From Chitinophaga arvensicola (GTDB lineage: Bacteria; Bacteroidota; Bacteroidia; Chitinophagales; Chitinophagaceae): 64,000 bases of DNA. The notes under the pieces are model-generated. The model did not search any database. It was given only the letters and a program-made list of their open reading frames with translations, and was not told the origin of the DNA. This document shows, piece after piece, positions 1 to 8,200 of this stretch; position 1 is the first letter of the stretch; every line of letters begins with the position of its first letter. The position numbers and the translations under genes were made by a program. The DNA lies in the NCBI RefSeq assembly GCF_900110835.1, contig NZ_FOJG01000001.1, positions 1,499,022-1,563,021 on the forward strand. The letters run 5' to 3'.

Positions 1-1
1 C

Positions 2-316
2 GTCACGTACCTGGCTGCTTCTGCGAAAAGCAATGCGGCGGTAACGGCTATCAGTGCAGCACAATCGGTAGTTGCTAAAACCGGTGATCTGCCGGTACCT
101 ATGCATATCAGGAACGCCCCTACGAAATTGATGAAGGACATGGATTATGGTAAGGGCTACGCATATGCGCACAATTACGAAAACAATTTTGTGGTGCAGG
201 AATTTCTGCCGGATGCTATCAAAGGAACGAAGTTTTATGACCCGGGTAATAACCCAAGGGAAAATGAACTGCGAAACCACCTGAAGAGCTTGTGGAAGGA
301 AAAATATAATTATTAG
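2..316 (+). CDS. rarA: Replication-associated recombination protein A (AAA+ ATPase), C-terminal part
   Basis: The reading frame is open from the left window edge, so only about 104 C-terminal residues are seen and the AAA+ core is outside. The visible part has the family's C-terminal signature: a helical stretch with SNAAVTAI, then VPMHIRNAPTKLMKDMDYGKGY, then a PGNNPRE-like stretch and a terminal LKSLWKEKY. RarA/MgsA acts on stalled replication forks and interacts with SSB in E. coli. The gene converges on pbpC and shares a bidirectional terminator with it. Family assignment is firm; the start cannot be seen. Confidence 0.9.
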   Translation, partial: VTYLAASAKSNAAVTAISAAQSVVAKTGDLPVPMHIRNAPTKLMKDMDYGKGYAYAHNYENNFVVQEFLPDAIKGTKFYDPGNNPRENELRNHLKSLWKEKYNY

Positions 317-321
317 AAAAA

Positions 322-352
322 GGGGAGATGTACACATCTCCCCTTTTTTTTT
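322..352. terminator. Bidirectional rho-independent terminator between rarA and pbpC
   Basis: A perfect nine-base stem (GGGGAGATG at 322-330, CATCTCCCC at 335-343) has a four-base loop TACA. It is preceded by an A-run and followed by nine T, so it can serve both convergent genes. It belongs to the GGGGAGAT hairpin group seen several times in this window. Confidence 0.9.
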
Positions 353-2747
353 ATTCTCTCTCTTTTGTTAAGATCTCGAATGTTTGTTCAATTCTTTCCC
401 CGTTTTCATCTACCAGTGTGATGGTATGTTTGCCTGGAGGCGGATGCAGGGCCATCTGATGAAACTCTGCGGTGGTACCGATAAAGTTGTTATCGAGGTG
501 CCAGAATATTTTAGTGGCATTGTTGCGGTGCGTAGCAGTAAAGATCGTCTGACCTGCTTTACCATCAATTTCAACGGGAACGAATATACGTGCGCCTGGT
601 CTTGGGTAGATCAGTTCCATGGGCGCTTTGTCTTGTCCCAATGAAGCGAGACAATCCGGTTTATAAGGTGGCAGTTGCTGGTAATAGTTTTTACTACGGT
701 AGTAATATTCCTGCGATGGTGGTAAAACAAACCAGGATTTATGCTGCATCATGGAAGGCGATTCGCAGCTCTCCGTTACGCGCCACTGGCCGGTTCTGTC
801 GAGATGTACCAACTGATGATAAGGACATACGCCGGCCCTGATGCCTGCGGCAGGTACATATACAGAATCAATTTCATCACATAGCTCACCTGCGCGGAAA
901 CCGCTTTTTCGGCACACTTCAATCTTTTTCAGTTGTGCATACGGGGTATTGAACCAGCCATTGGTGTGTAGTAACCGGAATACATCAAACAGGATAGGTG
1001 CAGCTGTGGATACACCGATCAGACCAGGACGTCCTTCCCCGTCGGCATTCCCTACCCATACACCAACTACGTATTGCGGCGTAACGCCAATGGCCCATCC
1101 ATCGCGGAAACCGAAGCTGGTACCTGTTTTCCAGGCAATGCGCTGGGAAGAGGAAAACTGTTGCCAGAGTAATTCCTCACCCGGCCGCATTACTTCCGTC
1201 ATGGCCTGGAATGCGTACCAGATGGAGCCTGCATCAAGAATACCTTCCTTACTTAATCCATACCTGGAGGGGCGTTGAATATTGAGCCGGTAGTTGGGCG
1301 GATGGATATCGTCCATATCATATCTGCCTTTGTATTGATCCATGTGGATGAGTGTACGGGCCATACTGGCGTACATACCACACATTTCCCAGAGGGTGGT
1401 TTCGCCACCACCGAGAATGAGTGAAAGGCCGTAGTGGTCTGCTGGTTTATTGAGGGTGGTGATCCCCATTTTTTGCAACAGGGAATGAAAGCGTTCGTAG
1501 CGGTATTGTTGCAGCATCCGCACAGCGGGGATATTCAATGAGCGGGCGAGTGCGCGTGACGCAGGGACGGCGCCGTCATAGCCCAGGTCGAAGTTTTGCG
1601 GCGAATAACCGGCTATCTGTGTGGGGATATCGGGAATGAGTGTATTGGGAAGAATGAGGCCATCATTGAGCATGGCGGCGTATAGTACGGGTTTCAGTGT
1701 GCTGCCCGGACTCCTTCTCGCCTGCACAATATCCACGTGGCTTTCCAGTTCGGGATCGCCGGGATGATAGATATTGCCTACATAGGCAAGGGTATTACCG
1801 GTTTCCACATCCAGCACCAGCACGGCTGCGTTGTTGATGCCATTGGCTTTGTATGCGCTGTGGTATCTTTCTGCGATTGCTGTGGCATTCCGCTGGAGAT
1901 CGGCGGCCAGCGTAGTTTTGATGCGGGTAGGTTCATCTGTTTTCTGTTGCTGGTAATCGCGGCGGAAGAGATCGAGCAGGTGCGGGGCTTCCTGAGGCAG
2001 TGGCAGTGGCTGATCAGGCAGCGGCTCCATTTTGGCCAGCTGGCAGGTGGTGCTGTCGATGGTATGCTGATGGTACAGTTTGGTGAGCAGCTGGTTACGT
2101 TTATTCATCAGCGTTATCCTGTTACGACCTGGATGTACCAGGGCCGGACTGTTGGGTAATACTGCCAAAGCCGCCATTTCCCCCCAGGAGAGCAGGTCTG
2201 CTTTTCGGCCGTAATAGCGCCATGCAGCGGCTTCCAGGCCAACTACGTTGCCCCCGAAAGGTGCATTGGCGGCATATAGCGCAATAATCTTCTTTTTAGA
2301 GGCTGCAAATTCAAGCCGGGTAGCCAGGATGCCTTCTACCGTTTTTTGCCAGATATTACGGGGCTGGTTGCGCGAGAGGCGTATTACCTGCATGGTGAGC
2401 GTACTGCCGCCGCTTACTACTTTCTTGCCCCTTATATTCTGGTTAATGGCCCTGCCAATGGCTACCGGATCGATGCCCCAGTGATAGTAAAACCGTTTGT
2501 CTTCATAAGCGATGATACACTTTTCGAATTTCTCAGGTACATGGGCATTATAAGGAAAACGCCATTGTCCGTCGGGTGCAATGCTGGCGTTCAACAGGTC
2601 GCCGTTGCTGTCTTCCAGCACAAAAGAAGTGGCGCTTGTGAAAAGTTGTTTAGGTAAACAGCAATAATAGGCAATGAGCAGGATGGTGAGGGCAGTGAGC
2701 CACCACTTTTTTCTGATACACCATTGCCGGAGGGTATGTAGCTTCAT
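351..2747 (-). CDS. pbpC: Penicillin-binding protein 1C (bifunctional transglycosylase/transpeptidase)
   Basis: A class A PBP of 798 residues, the usual length of PBP1C. There is an N-terminal membrane anchor (about residues 15-30). The glycosyltransferase (GT51) domain follows, with the catalytic EDKRF motif (Glu82) and GGSTLTMQ. The transpeptidase domain has SPGSTLKP (nucleophile Ser349), the SLN box (Ser403) and KTGTS near 540. The C-terminal end (about 700-798) is the beta-rich domain found only in the PBP1C branch. It polymerises and cross-links peptidoglycan in the periplasm. In Proteobacteria pbpC usually sits beside an alpha-2-macroglobulin gene. Here that gene is 2.5 kb away on the same strand with a plus-strand pair in between. 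Confidence 0.95.
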   Translation of the reverse strand: MKLHTLRQWCIRKKWWLTALTILLIAYYCCLPKQLFTSATSFVLEDSNGDLLNASIAPDGQWRFPYNAHVPEKFEKCIIAYEDKRFYYHWGIDPVAIGRAINQNIRGKKVVSGGSTLTMQVIRLSRNQPRNIWQKTVEGILATRLEFAASKKKIIALYAANAPFGGNVVGLEAAAWRYYGRKADLLSWGEMAALAVLPNSPALVHPGRNRITLMNKRNQLLTKLYHQHTIDSTTCQLAKMEPLPDQPLPLPQEAPHLLDLFRRDYQQQKTDEPTRIKTTLAADLQRNATAIAERYHSAYKANGINNAAVLVLDVETGNTLAYVGNIYHPGDPELESHVDIVQARRSPGSTLKPVLYAAMLNDGLILPNTLIPDIPTQIAGYSPQNFDLGYDGAVPASRALARSLNIPAVRMLQQYRYERFHSLLQKMGITTLNKPADHYGLSLILGGGETTLWEMCGMYASMARTLIHMDQYKGRYDMDDIHPPNYRLNIQRPSRYGLSKEGILDAGSIWYAFQAMTEVMRPGEELLWQQFSSSQRIAWKTGTSFGFRDGWAIGVTPQYVVGVWVGNADGEGRPGLIGVSTAAPILFDVFRLLHTNGWFNTPYAQLKKIEVCRKSGFRAGELCDEIDSVYVPAAGIRAGVCPYHQLVHLDRTGQWRVTESCESPSMMQHKSWFVLPPSQEYYYRSKNYYQQLPPYKPDCLASLGQDKAPMELIYPRPGARIFVPVEIDGKAGQTIFTATHRNNATKIFWHLDNNFIGTTAEFHQMALHPPPGKHTITLVDENGERIEQTFEILTKERE

Positions 2748-2776
2748 CAGGGAGTTACGGAATCATTTAATGCGGT

Positions 2777-2784
2777 CAAAGATA
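2777..2784 (-). promoter_or_regulatory. Predicted -7 element upstream of pbpC
   Basis: On the minus strand this reads TATCTTTG, an exact match to the Bacteroidota -7 consensus TAnnTTTG, about 30 bases before the pbpC ATG. No good TTG is found 19-21 bases further upstream, so only the -7 half is supported. Confidence 0.45.
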
Positions 2785-3107
2785 GGTTAAGTTATTGTTT
2801 TGAGCTGTTCATATGCAAGTTAATCCGCTCGCTTGCAGGGAACGGGAATGAACAAATGCTGCGTATTATTTCTTTGCAGGTGTTTGTTGTTGCCCGGTTG
2901 TTTGTTGTTTGTTTCCGGGAGATGGATTCCGCGTTGTGATGTTTCACTTTTCAGACCAGGCCAAGGCAATAGCCGGCAGAGACAGACATTACCATTTTTA
3001 AAATAGAAATGTTACGGCAAAATTGAGTAGTATTATTTCAAAATCAGCCACCGTTAGTGCTTACAGTCCTGTTTAACCGATAATTTAAAAGAATTTAAAA
3101 ATATATT

Positions 3108-3137
3108 TTGTACCAATTGGTAAAGTATATACCTTTA
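3108..3137 (+). promoter_or_regulatory. Predicted promoter of the hydrolase-gap operon with an operator palindrome in the spacer
   Basis: TTG at 3108-3110, then 19 bases, then TACCTTTA at 3130-3137, which fits the Bacteroidota TTG/TAnnTTTG layout with one mismatch. The spacer holds the perfect 12-base palindrome TACCAATTGGTA (3111-3122), directly behind the -33 element. A bound dimeric regulator would cover the promoter. Confidence 0.6.
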
Positions 3138-3225
3138 TGCTATCAAATCAAAAGTATATGACACTCCTTTCTCCTTAGACTTAGTATTCTTTCTCCTAAA
3201 GCAAAGACATTTTTTTTCTTCATTA

Positions 3226-3243
3226 TTGTACTATTTGGTACAA
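3226..3243 (+). promoter_or_regulatory. Second operator-like inverted repeat, just before the hydrolase start
   Basis: TTGTACTATTTGGTACAA has perfect six-base arms TTGTAC/GTACAA and shares TTGTAC and TTGGTA with the promoter palindrome near 3111. It ends 14 bases before the hydrolase ATG. Two related sites about 115 bases apart suggest one regulator binding both. The regulator gene is not adjacent. Confidence 0.5.
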
Positions 3244-3257
3244 AATAAACTGCACTC

Positions 3258-4127
3258 ATGGCAACACATACTACCACCCCCGTTTCCTACAAAACAGTCA
3301 CTATCGATCATCTTAATATATTTTACCGGGAAGCCGGTCCTGCCGATGCACCGGTAATACTACTGCTACATGGTTTCCCGTCTACCTCTCATATGTACCG
3401 CGAACTGATCCATGACCTGGCAGACCGTTATCATGTAATTGCACCGGACTATCCCGGCTTCGGACAAAGCAGCATCCCTTCGCTCAGCGCATTTGAATAT
3501 ACTTTCGACAACCTCGCCCTGGTCATGGAGCAGTTTATTGATACCCTTGGTCTGAAAAAATTCAGCTGGTACCTCCAGGATTACGGCGGCCCTGTTGCTT
3601 TCCGGATTATCACGAAAAGACCAGAATTAGTGGAAGCACTGATTATCCAGAATGCGAACGTATACCTGGATGGACTTGGCCCCGATGTGCAGGAAATAGG
3701 CGCCCTGCAGCAAGCGGGTGACGAAGCAGCTTTGCTGGCCGCCATCGTGAAAAAACTGCGACTGGAAAGTATTAAAGAAGAGCATCTCTTTGGTACCGCC
3801 AATCCCGGAAAAGTAAGTCCGGATAGTTACGAACTCGCCTACGCCTATATGAACAGACCCGGTGTAGAAGCGGTGCAGGTAGCGCTGTTTCAGAACTATG
3901 GCACTAACTTCCCGAAATATCCCGAGTGGCAGGAATACCTGCGTAAGCAGCAGCCCCGTTTGCTGGTAGTATGGGGCAAAAATGACCGCATCTTCACATG
4001 GCCCGGCGCTGAAGCTTATAAAAGAGATGTAAAAAATGCGGAAGTGCATTTATTTGACGGCAGTCATTTTATGCTGGAAGAATACCATGAAGCAGTGGCT
4101 ATTCTCATCAAGAATTTTTTACAATAA
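3258..4127 (+). CDS. Alpha/beta-fold hydrolase (haloalkane dehalogenase/epoxide hydrolase-like, Asp nucleophile)
   Basis: 289 residues, with no signal peptide, so cytoplasmic. HGFP (38-41) supplies the oxyanion-hole region. The nucleophile elbow reads LQDYGG with Asp108 in place of Ser, as in haloalkane dehalogenases and epoxide hydrolases. GKND gives the acid (Asp243) and GSHF the histidine (His270), so the triad is complete. The cap domain lies at about 130-220. The substrate cannot be deduced. The gene is followed after 22 bases by gap and probably shares its transcript. The two operator-like palindromes upstream suggest induction by a small molecule or stress. Confidence 0.85.
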   Translation: MATHTTTPVSYKTVTIDHLNIFYREAGPADAPVILLLHGFPSTSHMYRELIHDLADRYHVIAPDYPGFGQSSIPSLSAFEYTFDNLALVMEQFIDTLGLKKFSWYLQDYGGPVAFRIITKRPELVEALIIQNANVYLDGLGPDVQEIGALQQAGDEAALLAAIVKKLRLESIKEEHLFGTANPGKVSPDSYELAYAYMNRPGVEAVQVALFQNYGTNFPKYPEWQEYLRKQQPRLLVVWGKNDRIFTWPGAEAYKRDVKNAEVHLFDGSHFMLEEYHEAVAILIKNFLQ

Positions 4128-4149
4128 TCATCCCCTTAAAACAATTTGT

Positions 4150-5160
4150 ATGGCTCACACAAAGATTGCTATTAACGGATTTGGAAGAATAGGAAGATTG
4201 TTTTTTCGTGAAATATACCAGCAACCGGATATTGAAATCGTGGCGATCAACGATCTCACGAGTCCTGCTGTGCTGGCGCATCTCCTGAAGTACGATACGG
4301 CTCAGGGCCGGTTTGATGCCACCGTAACAGCCAGTGAAGATGCCATCTTCATAAATGGTAAAGCTGTAAAGATATACGCTAAAAGAAACCCGGCTGAAAT
4401 TCCATGGGCACAGCATGAAGTTGATGTAGTGCTGGAAAGCACCGGTTTCTTCACCGATAAAAATACGGCGGCTGCCCACCTGCAGGCAGGTGCCAGAAAA
4501 ATAGTGATCTCCGCTCCTGCTACCGGCGACCTCAAAACGATTGTATATAACGTTAACCACGCTATACTGGATGGCACGGAAAGTATTATCAGCTGCGCGT
4601 CCTGCACCACCAACTGCCTCGCACCCATGGCGCAGGTACTGGACGATACGTTTGGCATTGTGAATGGTCTCATGACTACCATTCACGCCTATACGAATGA
4701 TCAGAATATCCAGGACGCGCCGCATGCCAAAGGAGATCTGAGGCGTGCCCGTGCAGCAGCACAAAGTATTATTCCCACCAGCACCGGCGCTGCAAAAGCT
4801 ATCGGTCTGGTACTACCCACCCTGAAAGGTAAACTGGACGGCACCTCGCAAAGGGTGCCTGTGATTGCCGGTTCCCTAACGGAGCTAACCGTTACCCTCC
4901 ACAAAAAAGTAACTGCGGAAGAAGTGAATGCTGCCATGAAAGCGGCTACCAATGAAAGCTTCGGTTATACTACCGATGAAATCGTGAGCAGCGATGTAAT
5001 TGGTATGCACTATGGTTCCCTGTTTGATGCTACGCAAACAAAAGTATTGTCGGCAGGTGAACAACAGATCGTAAGAGTGGTGAGCTGGTATGATAACGAA
5101 ATGAGTTACGTATCCCAGCTGGTGCGTACAGTGGCATATTTCGCCAGGCTGCAGCCATAA
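4150..5160 (+). CDS. gap: Glyceraldehyde-3-phosphate dehydrogenase, NAD-dependent type
   Basis: Converts glyceraldehyde 3-phosphate plus NAD and phosphate to 1,3-bisphosphoglycerate in glycolysis. 336 residues from the ATG at 4150, which gives the canonical [17 protein letters not shown]-terminus; the frame is open further upstream but that extension overlaps the hydrolase. The Rossmann motif GFGRIGR is at 10-16. An Asp at the end of the second strand (INDL) favours NAD. The catalytic motif SCASCTTNC carries Cys152. It is 22 bases behind the hydrolase and is not clustered with pgk or other glycolytic genes here, so it may be an extra, conditionally expressed copy (inference). Confidence 0.95.
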   Translation: MAHTKIAINGFGRIGRLFFREIYQQPDIEIVAINDLTSPAVLAHLLKYDTAQGRFDATVTASEDAIFINGKAVKIYAKRNPAEIPWAQHEVDVVLESTGFFTDKNTAAAHLQAGARKIVISAPATGDLKTIVYNVNHAILDGTESIISCASCTTNCLAPMAQVLDDTFGIVNGLMTTIHAYTNDQNIQDAPHAKGDLRRARAAAQSIIPTSTGAAKAIGLVLPTLKGKLDGTSQRVPVIAGSLTELTVTLHKKVTAEEVNAAMKAATNESFGYTTDEIVSSDVIGMHYGSLFDATQTKVLSAGEQQIVRVVSWYDNEMSYVSQLVRTVAYFARLQP

Positions 5161-5176
5161 TTATTACTATAAAAAG

Positions 5177-5214
5177 AAAAGGCGTTCCGATATTCCGGAA
5201 CGCCTTTTCTTTTT
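5177..5214. terminator. Bidirectional terminator between gap and the macroglobulin gene
   Basis: Stem GGCGTTCCG (5181-5189) and CGGAACGCC (5196-5204) with a six-base loop, an A-rich left flank and a T-rich right flank. It serves both convergent genes. Confidence 0.9.
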
Positions 5215-5226
5215 ATAGTTCTTTTT

Positions 5227-8200
5227 TTACTTCACTACTTCTACCCATTTACCCGGCGTGAAAGCATGTATGGTGTTATCATACATCGCTTCACAGGAGG
5301 TGGCCGGCAGATAATAGCGGCCAAGGTATGCAGCGTTCAGCAATACGTTGTAAGTACGTTTCTTGTTTTCTTCGATATTGAAGTAAGTATATACCCTGTC
5401 GTCACGTATATCCATATACGTAGCGGGCGATGAATGGAAGGCACTGTCGTTTTCCATTAAGCGGGTATTCAGGATTTCCCATCCGGACGGGAAGATCTGC
5501 GACAAAGCCATCTGTTCATAATAACCACGATGCCCCGGGTTATTAATAGTCACGGTAGCCATAAAGTCGCTGCCCTGCCGTAACGTGGCCGGATCAATAG
5601 GTTTGCCGTCACGGGTGCTGAAGCTCACCTGCATACCCAGTATATCCGGGTTATTGGTAGCCACCGGTTCCTGACCTGCATCCGGCTGTCCCTGGAGAAT
5701 AAGCCTTGTATACAATACATTTTGTCCGTTGTTCTGGATGCTGATATTGCCCGAACTGCCATTAAAGGTTACTGGTATCTGCGTTACAAAAGATTGGCCG
5801 TTTACGGTGCCTTTAACGCCGTTGATGGTGTAGGCAAAGTTTATCTTGCTGCCACCTTTGTTGTTGCCGCAATATTTGGCAATGGCAATCAGTGCGTAAG
5901 CAGTGGTTTGTGTGCTGTACCACTGGTCATTTTGCGATAACTGCGCTGCAATCTGTTTCACCAGTTCGTTGGCTCGGTTCCGTTGTCCGAGTATGGTCAG
6001 TGTTTCCAGTATCATGGCTTTATCACGCAGATCGGAACCGAAAGTGCCGCCTAACTGCGTATATGCTTTCACGTCTGTAGTGAGGCCCTGTACCAGTGTA
6101 TTGGCTACTTCCGGTTGACCAGAGAGTTTGTAAGCCGCTGCCAGCCGCCATTTAGCCGGGGCAGACAGGTACTTGAATTCTTTCAGCCGGTTCATGGCAC
6201 CGAGTTCAGGCGATTTGGCCAGCGCCAGCAGGTATAAACGGTACGACTGTGTCAGATCGCCACCGTAGAAATTAAGGGTGCTTGGCGCCCAGGTACCGGC
6301 TTTGTTGCGCTGGTATTTCTTCCACTGATCCAGTAAACCCGCAGGTAAGGTATAACCCTGTGCCTGTGCTTCAATCAGGAAGTGACCACCATAATTGGTG
6401 CCCCATTCATCCGAGTTCCCTTCACCCGGCCAGTAGCTGAAGCCGCCATCAGAGGTCTGGAAACTTTTCAACCGGTTGATACCCGCTTTTACATTCCGGT
6501 CTATTTCCGCCAGCTGGCTTTCTTTCACGTCCATTAACTGATTTAATACCAGTTGCGGGAATACACCCGAAGTGGTTTGTTCGATGCAACCATGTGGATA
6601 TTCTATCAGGAAGCGTAAGCGTTTGCCGAGGTTGAGCGATGGAATAGTAGAAACTTCCAGTACGCCGGAGTTGGTACCAGCCATGCCCACCGGGCTGAAA
6701 GCAGTTTGCCAGCTTTTGTTTCCTTCCAGGGTGTTTTCAATAATATTCGTGATCACCGGGTTAGGATTGCGAACATTCAGTTCTACGTTTTCTTCTGCTT
6801 TTTCTGCACCGCTGGTGGCTACTACTTTTATTTTAGCGACACCTGTCTGCGGGCGGACTTTTACATCGAAGTAAACGATTTGTTCTCCCGGTTGGCTGAA
6901 CGTCACCGTTTTGGTTTGTTCGCCCACCACTTCCAGCAGGGAGCTGGTGCTCAGGTTCACACTCACATTGCGGATGTTGGGTTCCAGTCCGAATACGGTA
7001 ACTGGTACCTGGATGATTTCTGAAGGCCCCAGTACACGTGGTGCAGTGGTGAGCAGCATCAGTGGCTTTTTAACGGCTACGGCTTTTTCTGCAAAGCCAT
7101 ACGCGCCTTCCTGGCCCGCTACTACCATGGCTTTCACAGAACCGATATAAGGCGGCAGTTTGAATTTATGGGTTTGTTTCTGTCCTGTTTTCAGGTAGAA
7201 AGGTCCCATGTATTTTACTACCGGTTTAAAGCGGTTGGCTTTTGCATTGCCGGCATTTTTATTTAAGCCTTCATCACCACCTATACTCAGGATACGATCC
7301 ATATCTGCTCCCCACGCACCAATTACATAGTCGAACAGGTCCCAGGTTTTTACGCCCAGTGCTTCCCTGGCATAGAAGGCGCTGTGCGGATCCGGTGTTT
7401 TGAAACGGGTCAGGTCCAGCAGGCCTTCATCTACGATGGCGATGGTGTAGGTCATCGGTTTTCCGTTGCCTTCGCTCACGGTGATGCTGGCTTCTGTTTC
7501 CGGTTTCAGCTTGTCTGCCATGGTGATCACCGGTTTCAGGATAGTACCGGGATCTTCTACGGAGATAGGAATGGTGCCATACATACGGATGGGCAAATCG
7601 TTGAGCGTTTGTGCATGTGGCTGCAGCAGGCTAACGTTCACGTATATATTAGGCGTCATGTTTTTCTCCGCCTTGAATTTAAAGGTAGTCTGACCCTGTT
7701 CTGTAGTAAGCCAGTAGGTTTTTAATACTTTACTGCCGGATTCGATGCTTACCAATCCACGACCGCCTTTGCTGCTTGGGATGGTGAGTACAATATCTTC
7801 GCCTGTTTTATATTGTTGTTTATTGGAGGTAAACACAAGCATGGAGGCTTCGGCAGGATTTTCTTTCTGCATTCTTTCTGCCCAGCCCGGCCAGTCGATA
7901 TACACGGATTTACCAGCAGTATGGCCACTTTGCAGGTCTTTCACGCGGATCAGGTATCTGCCCCAATCAGGTGAGTTCACGCGCAGATCCCATTTGCCTT
8001 TACCATTCTGTAAAGTCACGGTTTCTTTACTCAGCAGCTGGTTGTAGCTATCCTGTGTGAAGTTGGAATAATCGTCCTGTTCGCCTTCATCCCACCACCA
8101 TCTCCATTTTATTTTGTACAGTTCTACCTGTACTTCGCGGCTGCCGGAAGTAAGGTTGCCGTTACCGTCTACATCTACCAGGTCAATGCTGTGTGATTGA

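Larger units (their letters stand above)
2748..3257. other. 510-base divergent intergenic region between pbpC and the hydrolase gene
   Basis: No convincing coding sequence is seen. The left part carries the pbpC -7 element. The right part (3108-3243) is AT-rich and carries the predicted hydrolase promoter and two related palindromes, listed separately. I recognise nothing in the middle, about 2850-3050. Confidence 0.6.

Noticed and set aside
4036..4149. Upstream in-frame extension of gap
   Set aside because: It overlaps the hydrolase gene and the added residues do not belong to GAPDH; the ATG at 4150 gives the canonical start.
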